From positions 62,001-126,000 of the forward strand of contig JAZKLR010000345.1 of NCBI GenBank assembly GCA_037103525.1: 64,000 nucleotides of DNA, written 5' to 3'. The notes beneath the pieces are model-generated. The model made no database searches, was not told the origin of the DNA, and worked only from the letters and a program-made list of their open reading frames with translations. Both the position numbers and the translations under genes were made by a program. Shown in pieces: positions 54,626 through 64,000 of this stretch (the stretch's first letter is position 1; each line of letters starts with the position of its first letter). This DNA is from Ganaspis brasiliensis (Eukaryota > Arthropoda > Insecta > Hymenoptera > Figitidae).

Positions 54626-56383
54626 GCCTAGCATATATTGTTTGCTATGAAGTTTAGTTGCCATTTGTAACTTTAGGATTAATTAAAGGGCTTGTCCCAT
54701 TTATAAATAAATAAAAAATAATTAATAATTCGAAAGATCCGCAAGTTTGAGATAAAAGTCATGAGACTTTTTTACTCTACTTTTTAAGTGGAACATTTTT
54801 TCTATTTCAACTTTTGTTGCATCTAATAGAGGGTTTGAAAAAACTTTGAATTTTTTTTCTTAAAAAGAAAAACATTTTTTATTCTTACCCAGGAAGCGAA
54901 AATTCCAATAAATTCTTGTAAAAAATGATCATTATACTTCCAGAAAGTAGTAAAAAAAATCGAGAGAGAAAAAACGGTGGGGTTTTTGAGAAAATTTTAT
55001 TTTTAATTTTTTCGAAAAAACGCCGCCATTTTGTTAAATTTAAAAATATTTTAAATTCACTTGTGGAATTTAAAAGAACATGAAAGCCCTAATTAGACAC
55101 AAAAAAGATCATTTTAATATATACAATAGCAAAAAAGATATAATAATTTTAAAAAATGTTAACGTTATTTTCTTGTAATCTCACTTTTCAACTTAAAAAA
55201 TTGAAATCTGCATAACTTTTTTAAAAAAATTTTTTCACTAAATCAGGAAAATAAGTGTCGTCTTATTCATGAGGTATTTAACTATGAAATGAGATCTATC
55301 CTATCAATTTTGACCACTTCTGAGCTTCAAAATATAAATTCAAAGTTCATACCTTCTACATGCAATAGCACTAAATGCATGTAAAAAATGTCTTTTATAT
55401 TTATTTATATGAAAACAAATCGTCAGATTTTCAAATAAAACTACTAAGTTACATATTGAGATAATATAAATCCTTTAAAAAATTAACTTTATTGACCACG
55501 CCGAAAATCTGAAAATCTGAAATCGGTTAAAAATTGGGCTCAAAAAATGAATTTGAACCCTACTTTCCGATTTTTTTCCACTGTGAACCGAATATAGTAC
55601 ATGACTCAAAATCATGAAAATTACATACATTACATTACAAGAGGTCACAAGAAAGCAAGTGAGTTGATACAAAAGTTTATTTATTGTACTAATTTATTTT
55701 GCGGTAATTTTGCGGGAGCATTTACGCGACTAATACCTTAACGTTATAATATTCTTTATTTATCGTATAATAATATCCTAAAATGATTTTACTAATTCAG
55801 TATTCATATATATATTTTTACTGGGGATTAAAAAATTGTGTCATGTACCCTAAGATGGACAGGCCTCAAATCTGAATGTATTTATTTGCATATTTCCGAT
55901 TTTACACTTTTTTCAATAATTTTTTGAGCCAATTAATTAAAATTTTTTATTTTCCACCATAAAATGGGATGTTCTTGTTAGAGAATTTGATATATTGATA
56001 TTTTTCGATATTTTATTACTTTTTACTGTTAAGCTATTAAATTGAAGTTTCTAGAAATGTTATTTCTTGATAAATTCCGTAAAATGATTAAAAATTAGTT
56101 TAAGAATAATTACACGATGTTCATTTTTTATTTGTTACAATTTTCAGAGACTTTTAAGAAGGTATCCATCTTGGGGACACTTTTTTTTAGACCCAAAATT
56201 TTGACAATTAGAAAAAATGCTTTGAAAAATGTTTATGTTCAAAATAAAAATTTATCCCTGTGGCCACAAGTTAACTTATAAATTATACTTTTATCCGGTA
56301 TAAAACATTTTAATATATTTTATTTGGTTTGGATTCTACAGCAATAAATCGAAAGGGTGTCCAACTTGGGGCCCTCTCCCCTA

Positions 56384-56739
56384 CTTTTTTAAAAATCATT
56401 ATAATTGTGAAATTATTTACTTTTAGACATTAAATATTACTAAAAAAAAAAATAATTCACTTTATTCTGAACGTAAAAACGATGGAAATATTTTTAAAAT
56501 ACTTTTTTAAAAAATAATAATCCAATCTGAAAGTTTTGTACTTTAGTGAAAATTCGTGAAGTGGGCCTCGGATTTTCCAAGGGTTGTAATTTTTAAAGTA
56601 AACTTTATGAAAAAAAAATACTAATATTTTTTTTTTAAATTTTACACTCGTCTTTTAGCCTTACGCAATCACAAGTGTTTAACGAGAAAATTTCAAAGAA
56701 ATATTACTTTAAAAGAAATAATAAGTATTGCACGTCAAC
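56384..56739. other. AT-rich spacer
   Basis: No gene or inverted end. A/T runs and the string 'aaaaaaaaataat' near 56440. Confidence 0.4.
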
Positions 56740-57041
56740 AGAACGACTTGAAATTAGGAGTCCTTACATTTGCTTGGACCGCTCAATATTTGGTTTGCTC
56801 GCCAGTGGAGAAGGAAAACTGTAGAAAAACCTCTCCTAAGTACCGATTTATCGACAGTCGAGTTCTAATGGTGTTTACAGGTCAGTTACTGACAGTGCAC
56901 ATCATTATACCTCGACGTCAAACCTTTACTGAAATTAACTTACAAGCCGAAAAAATCCCCGGCTATCGAGCGCGAACAAAGCAAGCTTGACTTGGCGCTA
57001 CCACAGAGTCTAGGATTTAACCAACTGAGCTAACCCTGTGG
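56740..57041 (-). mobile_element. tRNA-derived SINE
   Basis: On the minus strand the complement of 57017-57033 is TTAGCTCAGTTGGTTAA, a perfect tRNA A box. About 40 bp further the complement of 56963-56977 resembles a B box (GTTCGCGCTCGATAG). The tRNA-like head is followed by roughly 200 bp of unrelated body (to about 56740). It is not a functional tRNA: the acceptor stem cannot be formed. It is a different family from the SINE at 28700. Confidence 0.65.
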
Positions 57042-57399
57042 TTAAAGTACTAAAATAGATGCAGTTGAACCTGGATAAGCGAGAGTTGAAGGGACCGGCT
57101 ATTTTCTCTTGTTTATAGAGGTTTCTCAGTAATCCAGTTTCTCACTTACAAAGGTCCAGGTGCGATTTTTCTCGCTTATAGTGGTTTATGAATTTGTAAT
57201 GCATTATTACACGTTCTGCAAGATTTATTCCTCTTATTATTTTATCATATTTTAATTATATTTTAACAAATATTTACATATATGGGGCATTCTTTCTCAA
57301 CGGGAGACCCCCTGCTCTCCAAAATTGGTTTAGGCGTAGAGGGTTGTTAAATAGCTTAAAATTTCCGGAATTTTATCTACTTTTAAAAGCAGAGTGGCA

Positions 57400-58510
57400 T
57401 AATAATGATTTCAAGATGGCGGATTTAATATGGCGGAAAATGTGAACAAAATTGTTAAAATTAATTCTTATTTCCTGTGCCAACAAAATTAATTTTGACA
57501 TAAAAAGTTGCACAAGGTCTTAAAATACAGCTGCTTATGTCAACTTTTAAAGACAAACCAGAGATATTAAACAATTGAAGATGGCGGCTTCAATATGGCG
57601 GATGATGTTTCCAAATTGCTTCAGTTCGATTGAAACTAGTTACTCAGGGGTTTTTGGGGTCGCTGATTACAAATCAAAAGCCAGATTTGCAAAATTCAAA
57701 ATGGCAGATCCAATATGGCGGATGTCATTTGTAAAAAGCGATTAAATTCGCTTGTGAGTTGAAAATTTTGACACAAGGAGATGCAAAAGTTCTTAAAATT
57801 CAGCTATTCATGTCTACTTTTAAAGACAGACATACAAAAAAATTAAAAATCCAAGATGGCGCCACCAATATGGCGGATGATTTTTCAAAATGCTTCAATT
57901 CGATTGAAACTTGTTACTCGGGGGTTTTTGGGGTCGCTGATTACAAATCTAAAGCCAGATTAGCAAAATTCAAAATGGCGGATCCAATATGGCGGATGTC
58001 ATTTTTAAAAAGCGATTGAATTCGCTTGTGAGTTGAAAATTTTGACACAAGGAGATGCAAAAGTTTTTAAAATTCAGCTATTCATGTCTACTTTTAAAGA
58101 CTGACATACAAAAAAATTAAAAATCCAAAATGGCGCCACCAATATGGCGGATAATTTTTCAAAATGCTTCAATTCGATTGAAACTTGTTACTCGGGGGTT
58201 TTTGGGGTCGCTGATTACAAATCTAAAGCCAGATTAGCAAAATTCAAAATGGCGGATCCAATATGGCGGATGTCATTTTTAAAAAGCGATTGAATTCGCT
58301 TGTGAGTTGAAAATTTTGAAACAAGGAGATGCAAAAGTTTTTAAAATTCAGCTATTCATGTCTACTTTTAAAGACTGACATACAAAAAAATTAAAAATCC
58401 AAAATGGCGCCACCAATATGGCGGATGATTTTTCAAAATGCTTAAATTTGATTGAAACTTGTTACTCGGGGGTTCTCGGGGTCGCTGATTACGAATTTAA
58501 AGTCAGATTT
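57400..58510. repeat. 274-bp tandem repeats, left arm, with paired ATGGCGG motifs
   Basis: 'ggggtcgctgattac' recurs at 57656, 57930, 58204 and 58478, exactly 274 bp apart. Each unit has two pairs of AANATGGCG motifs ('aaaatggcggatccaatatggcgg' type and 'aagatggcgccaccaatatggc' type, broken here for length), 16 motif positions in the arm. The frames that appear open (57759-58019 and others) are repeat artefacts. Confidence 0.88.
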
Positions 58511-58659
58511 TGAAAATTTGAATGAAAGTTTTTCTAATAAAATTGACCCAAAATTAATAAATCTTAAGACTAGTTTACAGTTCAGATTGTGAGAGAATCA
58601 GGAGATTGTATAGTCCAGTCAGTTAAGGTAGGACAAGTTACGGTTCAACTCTCAAATGT

Positions 58660-59560
58660 ACGACATAAAAACTACAAAAATAATTATAATCAAGTTCTAA
58701 AATGGTGAAACATACTTAGGAATATGTCCCCTAATTTTCCATATAAAAAAAAATAATCATCAACCCCCAGAAACCACCCCTAAGTAAAATTGCAAAAAAA
58801 GATCCGTACAAAAAACATAAAATCTTCAAAAAAAATATATTCAAGTTCTAAAATAAAGGAACATACTCAGGAATATGTCCCCTGATTCACCCAATCGAAT
58901 AAAATAATTGTCAATCCCAAAAAACCACCCCTAAGGAAAATTGCAGAAAAAGATCCGTACAAAAAACATAAAATCTACAAAAAAATTATAATCAAGTTCT
59001 AAAATAAAAAAAACATACTCATGAATATGTCCCATGATTTACCTAATCGAAAAAAATAATTTTCAACCCCAAGAAACCACCCCTAAGGAAAATTGCAGAA
59101 AAAGATCCGTACAAAAAACATAAAATCTACAAAAAAATTATAATCAAGTTCTAAAATAAAAAAAACATACTCATGAATATGTCCCCTAATTTACCCAATC
59201 AAATAAAATAATTATCAACTCCAAAAAACCACCCCTAAGGAAAATTGCCAAAAAAGATGCGTACAAAAAACATAAAATCTACAAAAAAAATATAATCAAG
59301 TTCTAAAATAAAGGAACATATTCAGAAATACGTCCCCTAATTTACCTAATTAAAAAAATAATTTTCAACCCCAAGTAACCACCCCTAAGGAAAATTGCAG
59401 AAAAATATCCGTACAAAAAACATAAAATCTACAAAAAAATTATAATCAAGTTCTAAAATAAAGGAACATACTCAGAAATATGTCCCCTAATTTTCCCAAT
59501 TAAAAAAAAAAAATATTTGTGAACCTCCAGAAACTACCCCTAATTATATTCCATCATTTT
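58660..59560. repeat. About 151-bp tandem repeats, centre of the palindrome
   Basis: 'tcaagttctaaaat' recurs at about 58690, 58841, 58992, 59142, 59296 and 59446. Each unit also has 'accacccctaaggaaaattg' and 'gatccgtacaaaaaacata'. Six units, not related to the 274-bp repeat. Confidence 0.88.
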
Positions 59561-59944
59561 AGATCTTGATTATAATTCTTTTTGTAGATTTAATGTTTTT
59601 TGTCTGCGAAAATAAGCAATTATTTATAAAAAGGTATTCGAATGCTCCTTGTGGCAATTTACTCAACTATTAGATTTAGTTACTTGTCTTTATTCAGTTT
59701 TTTGAATAAGTACTTCCATTGACTAAGTTATACTTACATTCTGCTTTTGCATTACCCTTCTTGATTACACCAATAGCACGTCTTGTTTTTTGTTTTGTCG
59801 TACATTTGAGTTGAACCATAACTTGTCTTACCTTCACTGACTGGACTATACAATGTCCTGATTCTCTCACAATCTGGACTGTAAACTAGTCTTAAGGTTT
59901 ATTATTTTTGGGTCAATTGTATTAGAAAAACTTTCAATGAATTT

Positions 59945-60900
59945 TTAAAATCTGGCTTTAGATTCGTAATCAGCGATCCCGAAAACCCCCGAGTAACAAC
60001 TTTCAATTGAATTTAAGCAATTTGAAAAATCATCTGCCATATTGGTGGCGCCATCTTGGACTTTTAATTTTTTTGTATGCCTGTCTTTAAAAGTAGACAT
60101 AAATAGCTGAATTTTAAGAACTTGTGCATCTCCTTGTGTCAAAATTTTCAATTCACAATCAAATTCAATCGCTTTTTAAAAATGAAATCCGTCATATTGG
60201 ATCCGCCATTTTGAATTTTGCAAACCTGACTTTAGATTCGGAATCAGCGACCCGCAAAACCCCCGAGTAACGAGTTCCAATCAAATTTAAGCATTTTGAA
60301 AAATCATCCGCCATATTGGTGGCGCCATCTTGGATTTTTAATTTTTTTGTATGTCTGTCTTTAAAAGTAGACATGAATAGCTGAATTTTAAAAACTTTTG
60401 CATCTCCTTGTGTCTAAATTTTCAACTCACAAGCGAATTCAATCGCTTTTTACAAATGACATCCGCCATATTGGATCCGCCATTTTGAATTTTGCAAACC
60501 TGACTTTAGATTAGGAATCAGCGACCCGCAAAACCCCCGAGTAACAAGTTCCAATCAAATTTAAGCATTTTGAAAAATCATCCGCCATATTGGTGGCGCA
60601 ATCTTGGATTTTTAATTTTTTTGTATGTCTGTCTTTAAAAGTAGACATGAATAGCTGAATTTTAAGAACTTTTGCATCTCCTTGTGTCAAAATTTTCAAC
60701 TCACAAGCGAATTCAATTGCTTTTTACAAATGACATCCGTCATATTGGATCTGCCATTTTGAATTTTGCAAATCTGGCTTTAGATTTGTAATCAGCGACC
60801 CCAAAAACCCCTGAGTAACAAGTTTCAATCGAATTGAAGCAATTTGGAAACATCATCCGCCATATTGAAGCCGCCATCTTCAATTGTTTAATATCTCTGG
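59945..60900. repeat. 274-bp tandem repeats, right arm (inverted)
   Basis: 'cagcgayccc' recurs at 59971, 60245, 60519 and 60793, again exactly 274 bp apart. The arm is the complement of the left arm, including the ATGGCGG pairs. Equal unit number in the two arms suggests that the inverted duplication happened after the tandem array formed, or that the arms exchange sequence. Confidence 0.88.
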
Positions 60901-61539
60901 TCTATCTTTAAAAGTTAACATAAGCAGCTGTATTTTAAGACCTTGTGCAACTTTTTATGTCAAAATGAATTTTGTTGGCACAGGAAATAAGAATTAATTT
61001 TAACAATTTTGTTCACATTTTCCGCCATATTATACAACCCTCTACGCCTAAACCAATTTTGGAGAGCAGGGGGTCTCTCGTTGAGAAAGAATGCCCCATA
61101 TACATGTTAATTTATAATTGGTTTGATATTAATGTATTTAATTTAAAATAAAATATCCTTATTAAAAAAAATACAACATACATTAGATACATACATTAGA
61201 TTTAGAGAGTTTTTGCTTTAAAAAAACCCTGTCAGCTTTCTTCGTTTTGTTGTTTTAATAATCTCAACTTGTTTTTCAAGAAAGTAAATTTTACCTAAGT
61301 TAAATTATAATTTTAAGTTTGTCACTTAATGAAAGCACATTAGAGTGATATCTTTGGGGGAGGACCGAGAGCGACTTTTCTCACTTATAGAGGTCCGGGC
61401 GAGAAAATTCTCTCGCTTACAGAATCTCGCTTATAGAGGTTTTTACATGTAAAAATGAAGGGACCGACAAATTTCTCTCGCCTATCCAGTTCTCGCTTAT
61501 CCAGGTTTGACTGTACAGACAATCACTAAGTTTTGTTGA

Positions 61540-62945
61540 AGACAAACAATTAGATCAGAAATCCCCTCGTGATCTATCTCTCCTCAACTTACGCTACAGA
61601 GTGTGATTCTACATCTGGAATCAAAAAGAAAATTTACACCTAGGGTTTTGGAAATAGTGCAGACTCTTAAAATATTGCATCACACTCTGAAAAAATCGAA
61701 GTTGCAGACCATCAAGCAACATTGGATTTAGAAGACCTTTTTGTCATAAGGGAACGTTAAGAACGGCGGGTTAAATGGATAAAGCAAAATACTATCTATG
61801 CTACTAATCCTTCCCGTCTGTTCAGTTTACCATCTCCAATTGTTAAAAGACCCCCATATCCTGAAGAGATTGACAACTTCTTTAGTAACATCTATGGGAA
61901 AGTCCATTTAGCGAACGATGCAGAGTCATCTTTGACACTCTTTCGTAGCTTCTGTCAAAGACAGGGTTTTGACTATTCTGCAGAGGTAAGCCCACCAATT
62001 ACTAAGGAGAAGGTGAGAAATGTAATTGCTAAAACCAAGGACCAAGATTAATAATCTATGGTGGAAGAAGTTTACTTCAACTCACTAACATTTGGCTCGT
62101 ATATTCTCTACCTTTCTCAACGTGAAACATCCAATACCACAGAGGTTGGTGGAAGAACGAACAGTACTCTTACCAAAATCAAGAGATTTATCTAATCCAA
62201 AAAGTTATAAACCAATAGTTACCAATAGTAGTCGTAACCTGCTACCAGCTATTCACTGGCGTTCTCAAACAGAAAATGTTGAGATGTATAGAGCCAAGCA
62301 AACAGCGAGGGCATAAAAGAGGCTTGACAGGTCGTAGGAATCGTAGAATCTATTGATCGATAGGTGTATTACCCAAGACTGGATATTTTATCGACGTAAC
62401 CTGTCAATGGCTTGAATTAATTACCGAAAAGCATTCGACACTACAAATCATGAGCTAATCATTAAAATCCTTGAATGTTTAGAGGTACATCCGAACATCG
62501 TGAGATGCTTAAAGGACCAACAAACAGCAGGTGATGACTAACATTATCTTATTCAGAAGAGGCGTCTTCCAAAGAGACTTCCTCAGTCCGTTACTTTTTT
62601 GTATCTCTTTTTTGCCATTGTCTGCTGTACTCAACGAAAAAAACACTCTGGATAAATGTGTGGCAAACCCAGAAATAGAGTCCATAAGATCAATCATCTG
62701 TTTCATATGGACGATCTTAAGCTCCATGTATCCAGTAAGGAGGCACTAAAAATTCTGGTGTTTGCAGTAGCTAGACTACGACTAGCAAAGAGCTGGCTGG
62801 ATACCATAGGTCTTTAAATGGCCTTGAAAAAAACCGAAGCGCTTATGTTTACAGACAGACGTGGTTTTGTACTTTCCCGAATCGAAGTAGTAGACGGTTT
62901 TGATGTAAATCTTGAACAAGATACACTCCGCTCAAAGGAGTATTA
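61540..62945 (+). pseudogene. R4/R2-like LINE, heavily decayed
   Basis: Pieces in several + frames keep LINE order. 61860-62030 has 'RPPYPEEIDNFFSNIYGKVH', 62140-62230 'TVLLPKSRDLSNPKSYKPIV' (reverse transcriptase motif 0/1), 62390-62510 'INYRKAFDTTNHELIIKILE' (first catalytic Asp region), 62550-62640 'GVFQRDFLSPLLFCISFLPL', and about 62700 'MDDLKLHVSS'. The wording fits the R4/Dong-type group, elements that often carry a restriction-like endonuclease. Many stops and shifts; no ends or duplication found. Confidence 0.7.
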
Positions 62946-63170
62946 CTAAGCGTATAATCTCTGCCTACACGACAGTATCTGCAAGAGCTGTTCAGGTCCT
63001 TGCCAGCGTCCCGCCGGCAGACCTTTCGGTGCAAAAAAGGGAGGACCCGTTATACGGATGGCAATAGACCCAGCAAAAGCAAAACCGCCGAGATGTGAGA
63101 AGCAGACTCGTCGAAAGATGGCAAGCAAGATAGAGCGGGGAGGAGACAGGCCGCTGGACGTATCGTCTGA
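62946..63170 (+). pseudogene. R1/I-like LINE C-terminal fragment
   Basis: From 62946 the frame reads 'RIISAYTTVSARAVQVLASV' and 'PPADLSVQKRED', a pattern seen after the polymerase in R1/I-type LINEs of insects. It then meets a stop near 63066. It is GC-richer than its surroundings. It may be the end of the preceding LINE copy or a separate insertion. Confidence 0.5.
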
Positions 63171-63300
63171 TACCAGGGACATTTCATTTAAATTGTCATT
63201 TTCAGCCTCAACAAAAGTTAAAGTAGCAAGTTCCTATTCTGCAACTGTAACCAATTTTTTTAAACAGTTATATGTATTACATGAACGAAATTCATATTAG

Positions 63301-64000
63301 TCACGCACTTAAACTAATATATTTCACATGAAAGTCGCTTTCCTTCAGAAAAAGTCAAATTAAAAAAAAATTATTTTGCTACGAATTCTCCATTTAATGA
63401 CGATTAATTTTTTAGAAATAGGTATTGTTTCGTTACTCTTACAATTCGGAAACTCAAACGAATCATAGATTTCACGTAAGGTCACGTTTGATAAAGAAAT
63501 TTTTTTTTAATCAAGCAAAATACAGAGGAAAGTGAGTTAAAATAAAAAAATTACATTTTGATTTCTCCAAGAAATTAAGAATTTGCTATTAATATATTAT
63601 TTTATGACTCTGTTCTAACAGTTAATACATAAGGAAAGTTGAAAAAAATTGTTATACGCCTATTTACTTACCATTTTAGAATTGTTCGAAGGCAGAACTT
63701 GGAGTAACCTTTTGCGACACTCATGACATAATAGGACACTTATTACATTCGTTGGGAAAAATATTCAATCCATTTTAATTAAATTGTTATTTTCATTCTT
63801 CAACAAAGTTTAGGAGTTAGGAGTTTATTCAATTATTCAATTCTACAACTATTTCCTTCAATTCTCAATTATTATTATTCAATTCTCCCTCAATTCTACA
63901 AATTTTGATTCCATTTTTTAATTTTCAATTATTTTTTTCGATCATCAATAGTTTTCTTTAATTTTAAATGCAATTGCATAATTTCGTTTTTAATTATTTT
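63301..64000. other. AT-rich end of the window
   Basis: No coding or repeat structure is supported. 'caattctcaattattattattcaattc' low-complexity strings near 63840-63900. Confidence 0.45.

Larger units (their letters stand above)
53200..54712 (+). mobile_element. LINE 3: 5'-truncated CR1/Jockey-like retrotransposon
   Basis: Coding sequence begins within the polymerase at 'NSLFLLYADDL' (about 53205-53241), is interrupted by a 536-bp element, and continues from 53785 to 54625. The 3' end is an AT-rich tail 'ataaataaataaaaaat' at about 54700. It lies between the two arms of the TTAA-type foldback, so it entered the loop of that element. Confidence 0.85.
52467..55737. mobile_element. TTAA-type foldback element, left end deleted
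   Basis: The right end is 'gcatttacgcgactaatacc' followed by TTAA (55738-55741), the same TTAA found undisturbed in copy 1 at 20661-20664. The inner arms pair: 52467-53008 with 54715-55263, for example 'aaaatggcggcgttttttcg' with its complement near 55010. The segment 55264-55737 is the complement of the small TTAA element at 53245-53780. A matching left end is absent, together with neighbouring host sequence, which points to a deletion. Confidence 0.75.
52227..56381. mobile_element. GGGGAG-ended TA-type element, copy 2, opened by insertions
   Basis: The ends GGGGAGTGGGTCCCAAGATG and 'cttggggccctctcccc' are flanked by TA (52225-52226, 56382-56383). The pieces 52227-52378 and 55738-56381 align with copy 1 at 20406-21297. 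The middle is replaced by a TTAA-type foldback (with LINE 3 inside), and about 115 bp of this element next to the left junction are missing. Confidence 0.88.
57284..61097. mobile_element. 3.8-kb palindromic element with GGGGCATTC ends
   Basis: The ends GGGGCATTCTTTCTCAACG and complement (61079-61097) are followed inward by 'gagaccccctgctctcc' and complement. The arms (57284 to about 58680, 59790-61097) carry four 274-bp units each; the centre carries a 151-bp array. No transposase is seen. The flanks are ATAT on both sides but AT-rich, so the duplication is uncertain. Confidence 0.85.
57062..61513. mobile_element. CAGT-ended pogo/Tigger-like shell element
   Basis: The left end CAGTTGAACCTGGATAAGCG (57062) matches the complement of 'cgcttatccaggtttgactg' (to 61513). 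Repeats of 'ctcgctta' and 'gaagggaccg' lie inside both ends. TA follows on the right (61514-61515); on the left the corresponding bases are TG, probably mutated. Similar CAGTC.AACCTGGATAA ends are known from pogo/Tigger-type elements of insects. It has no transposase; the body is interrupted by the palindrome 57284-61097. Confidence 0.8.

Noticed and set aside
57759..58019. 86-codon frame repeated in both arms
   Set aside because: It is produced by the 274-bp repeat; since 274 is not a multiple of three it cannot extend, and units carry independent stops.

Overview
This is eukaryotic, very AT-rich genomic DNA, most likely from an insect. The grounds are the mixture of transposon families (Copia, BEL/Pao, pogo/Tigger, hAT- and TTAA-type miniature elements, Helitron-like ends, I/R1-like, CR1/Jockey-like and R4-like LINEs, tRNA-derived SINEs) and spliceosomal introns. 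The insect order cannot be fixed from the sequence. There are no bacterial features.

Host gene. Only two pieces look like single-copy host coding sequence, both on the + strand: 35655-35834 and 51745-51882. They are consecutive phase-0 exons of the 100-kDa subunit of the cleavage and polyadenylation specificity factor (CPSF2/Cpsf100). The intron between them is about 15.9 kb. I see no earlier exon in 1-35654 and no later exon in 51883-64000, so most or all of the window is probably intronic DNA of this gene, filled with mobile elements.

Layout. (1) 1-12018: three transposons nested inside one another, each with an exact target duplication. A decayed Copia element (5 bp) has its 3' LTR split by a foldback element (8 bp) with arms of about 1.4 kb built on a 16-bp repeat; the left arm of that foldback is split by a BEL/Pao element (5 bp). 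(2) 12019-23300: a CAGT-type miniature element, a hairpin-rich repeat, and a 7.5-kb inverted-repeat unit. That unit encloses a CTGCC-ended element with a 4-bp duplication, which itself encloses a pogo-like transposon that has lost its catalytic core. It also holds a GGGGAG-ended element. (3) 23300-34350: several miniature elements with TA, 8-bp or 4-bp duplications, a SINE, and a roughly 4.7-kb element holding a tandem array of about 185 bp and a Helitron helicase remnant. (4) 34350-51750: the Cpsf100 exon and large intron, with an almost full-length LINE (37261-44018) broken by two miniature elements, Helitron-like repeats, several palindromes, and a 5'-truncated LINE with a 16-bp duplication lying 175 bp upstream of the next exon. 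(5) 51883-57040: a second copy of the GGGGAG element, opened by a TTAA-type foldback, a CR1/Jockey-like LINE, and a small TTAA element inserted exactly in the LINE's YADD codons. (6) 57062-61513: a CAGT-ended pogo/Tigger-like shell around a 3.8-kb palindrome of 274-bp repeats rich in ATGGCGG motifs and a central 151-bp array. (7) 61540-64000: LINE debris and AT-rich sequence.

Almost every transposon gene here is broken by stops, frameshifts or deletions, and no complete autonomous element is visible. The value of the window lies in its nested structure, which allows relative dating, and in several inverted-repeat families that I do not recognise by name.
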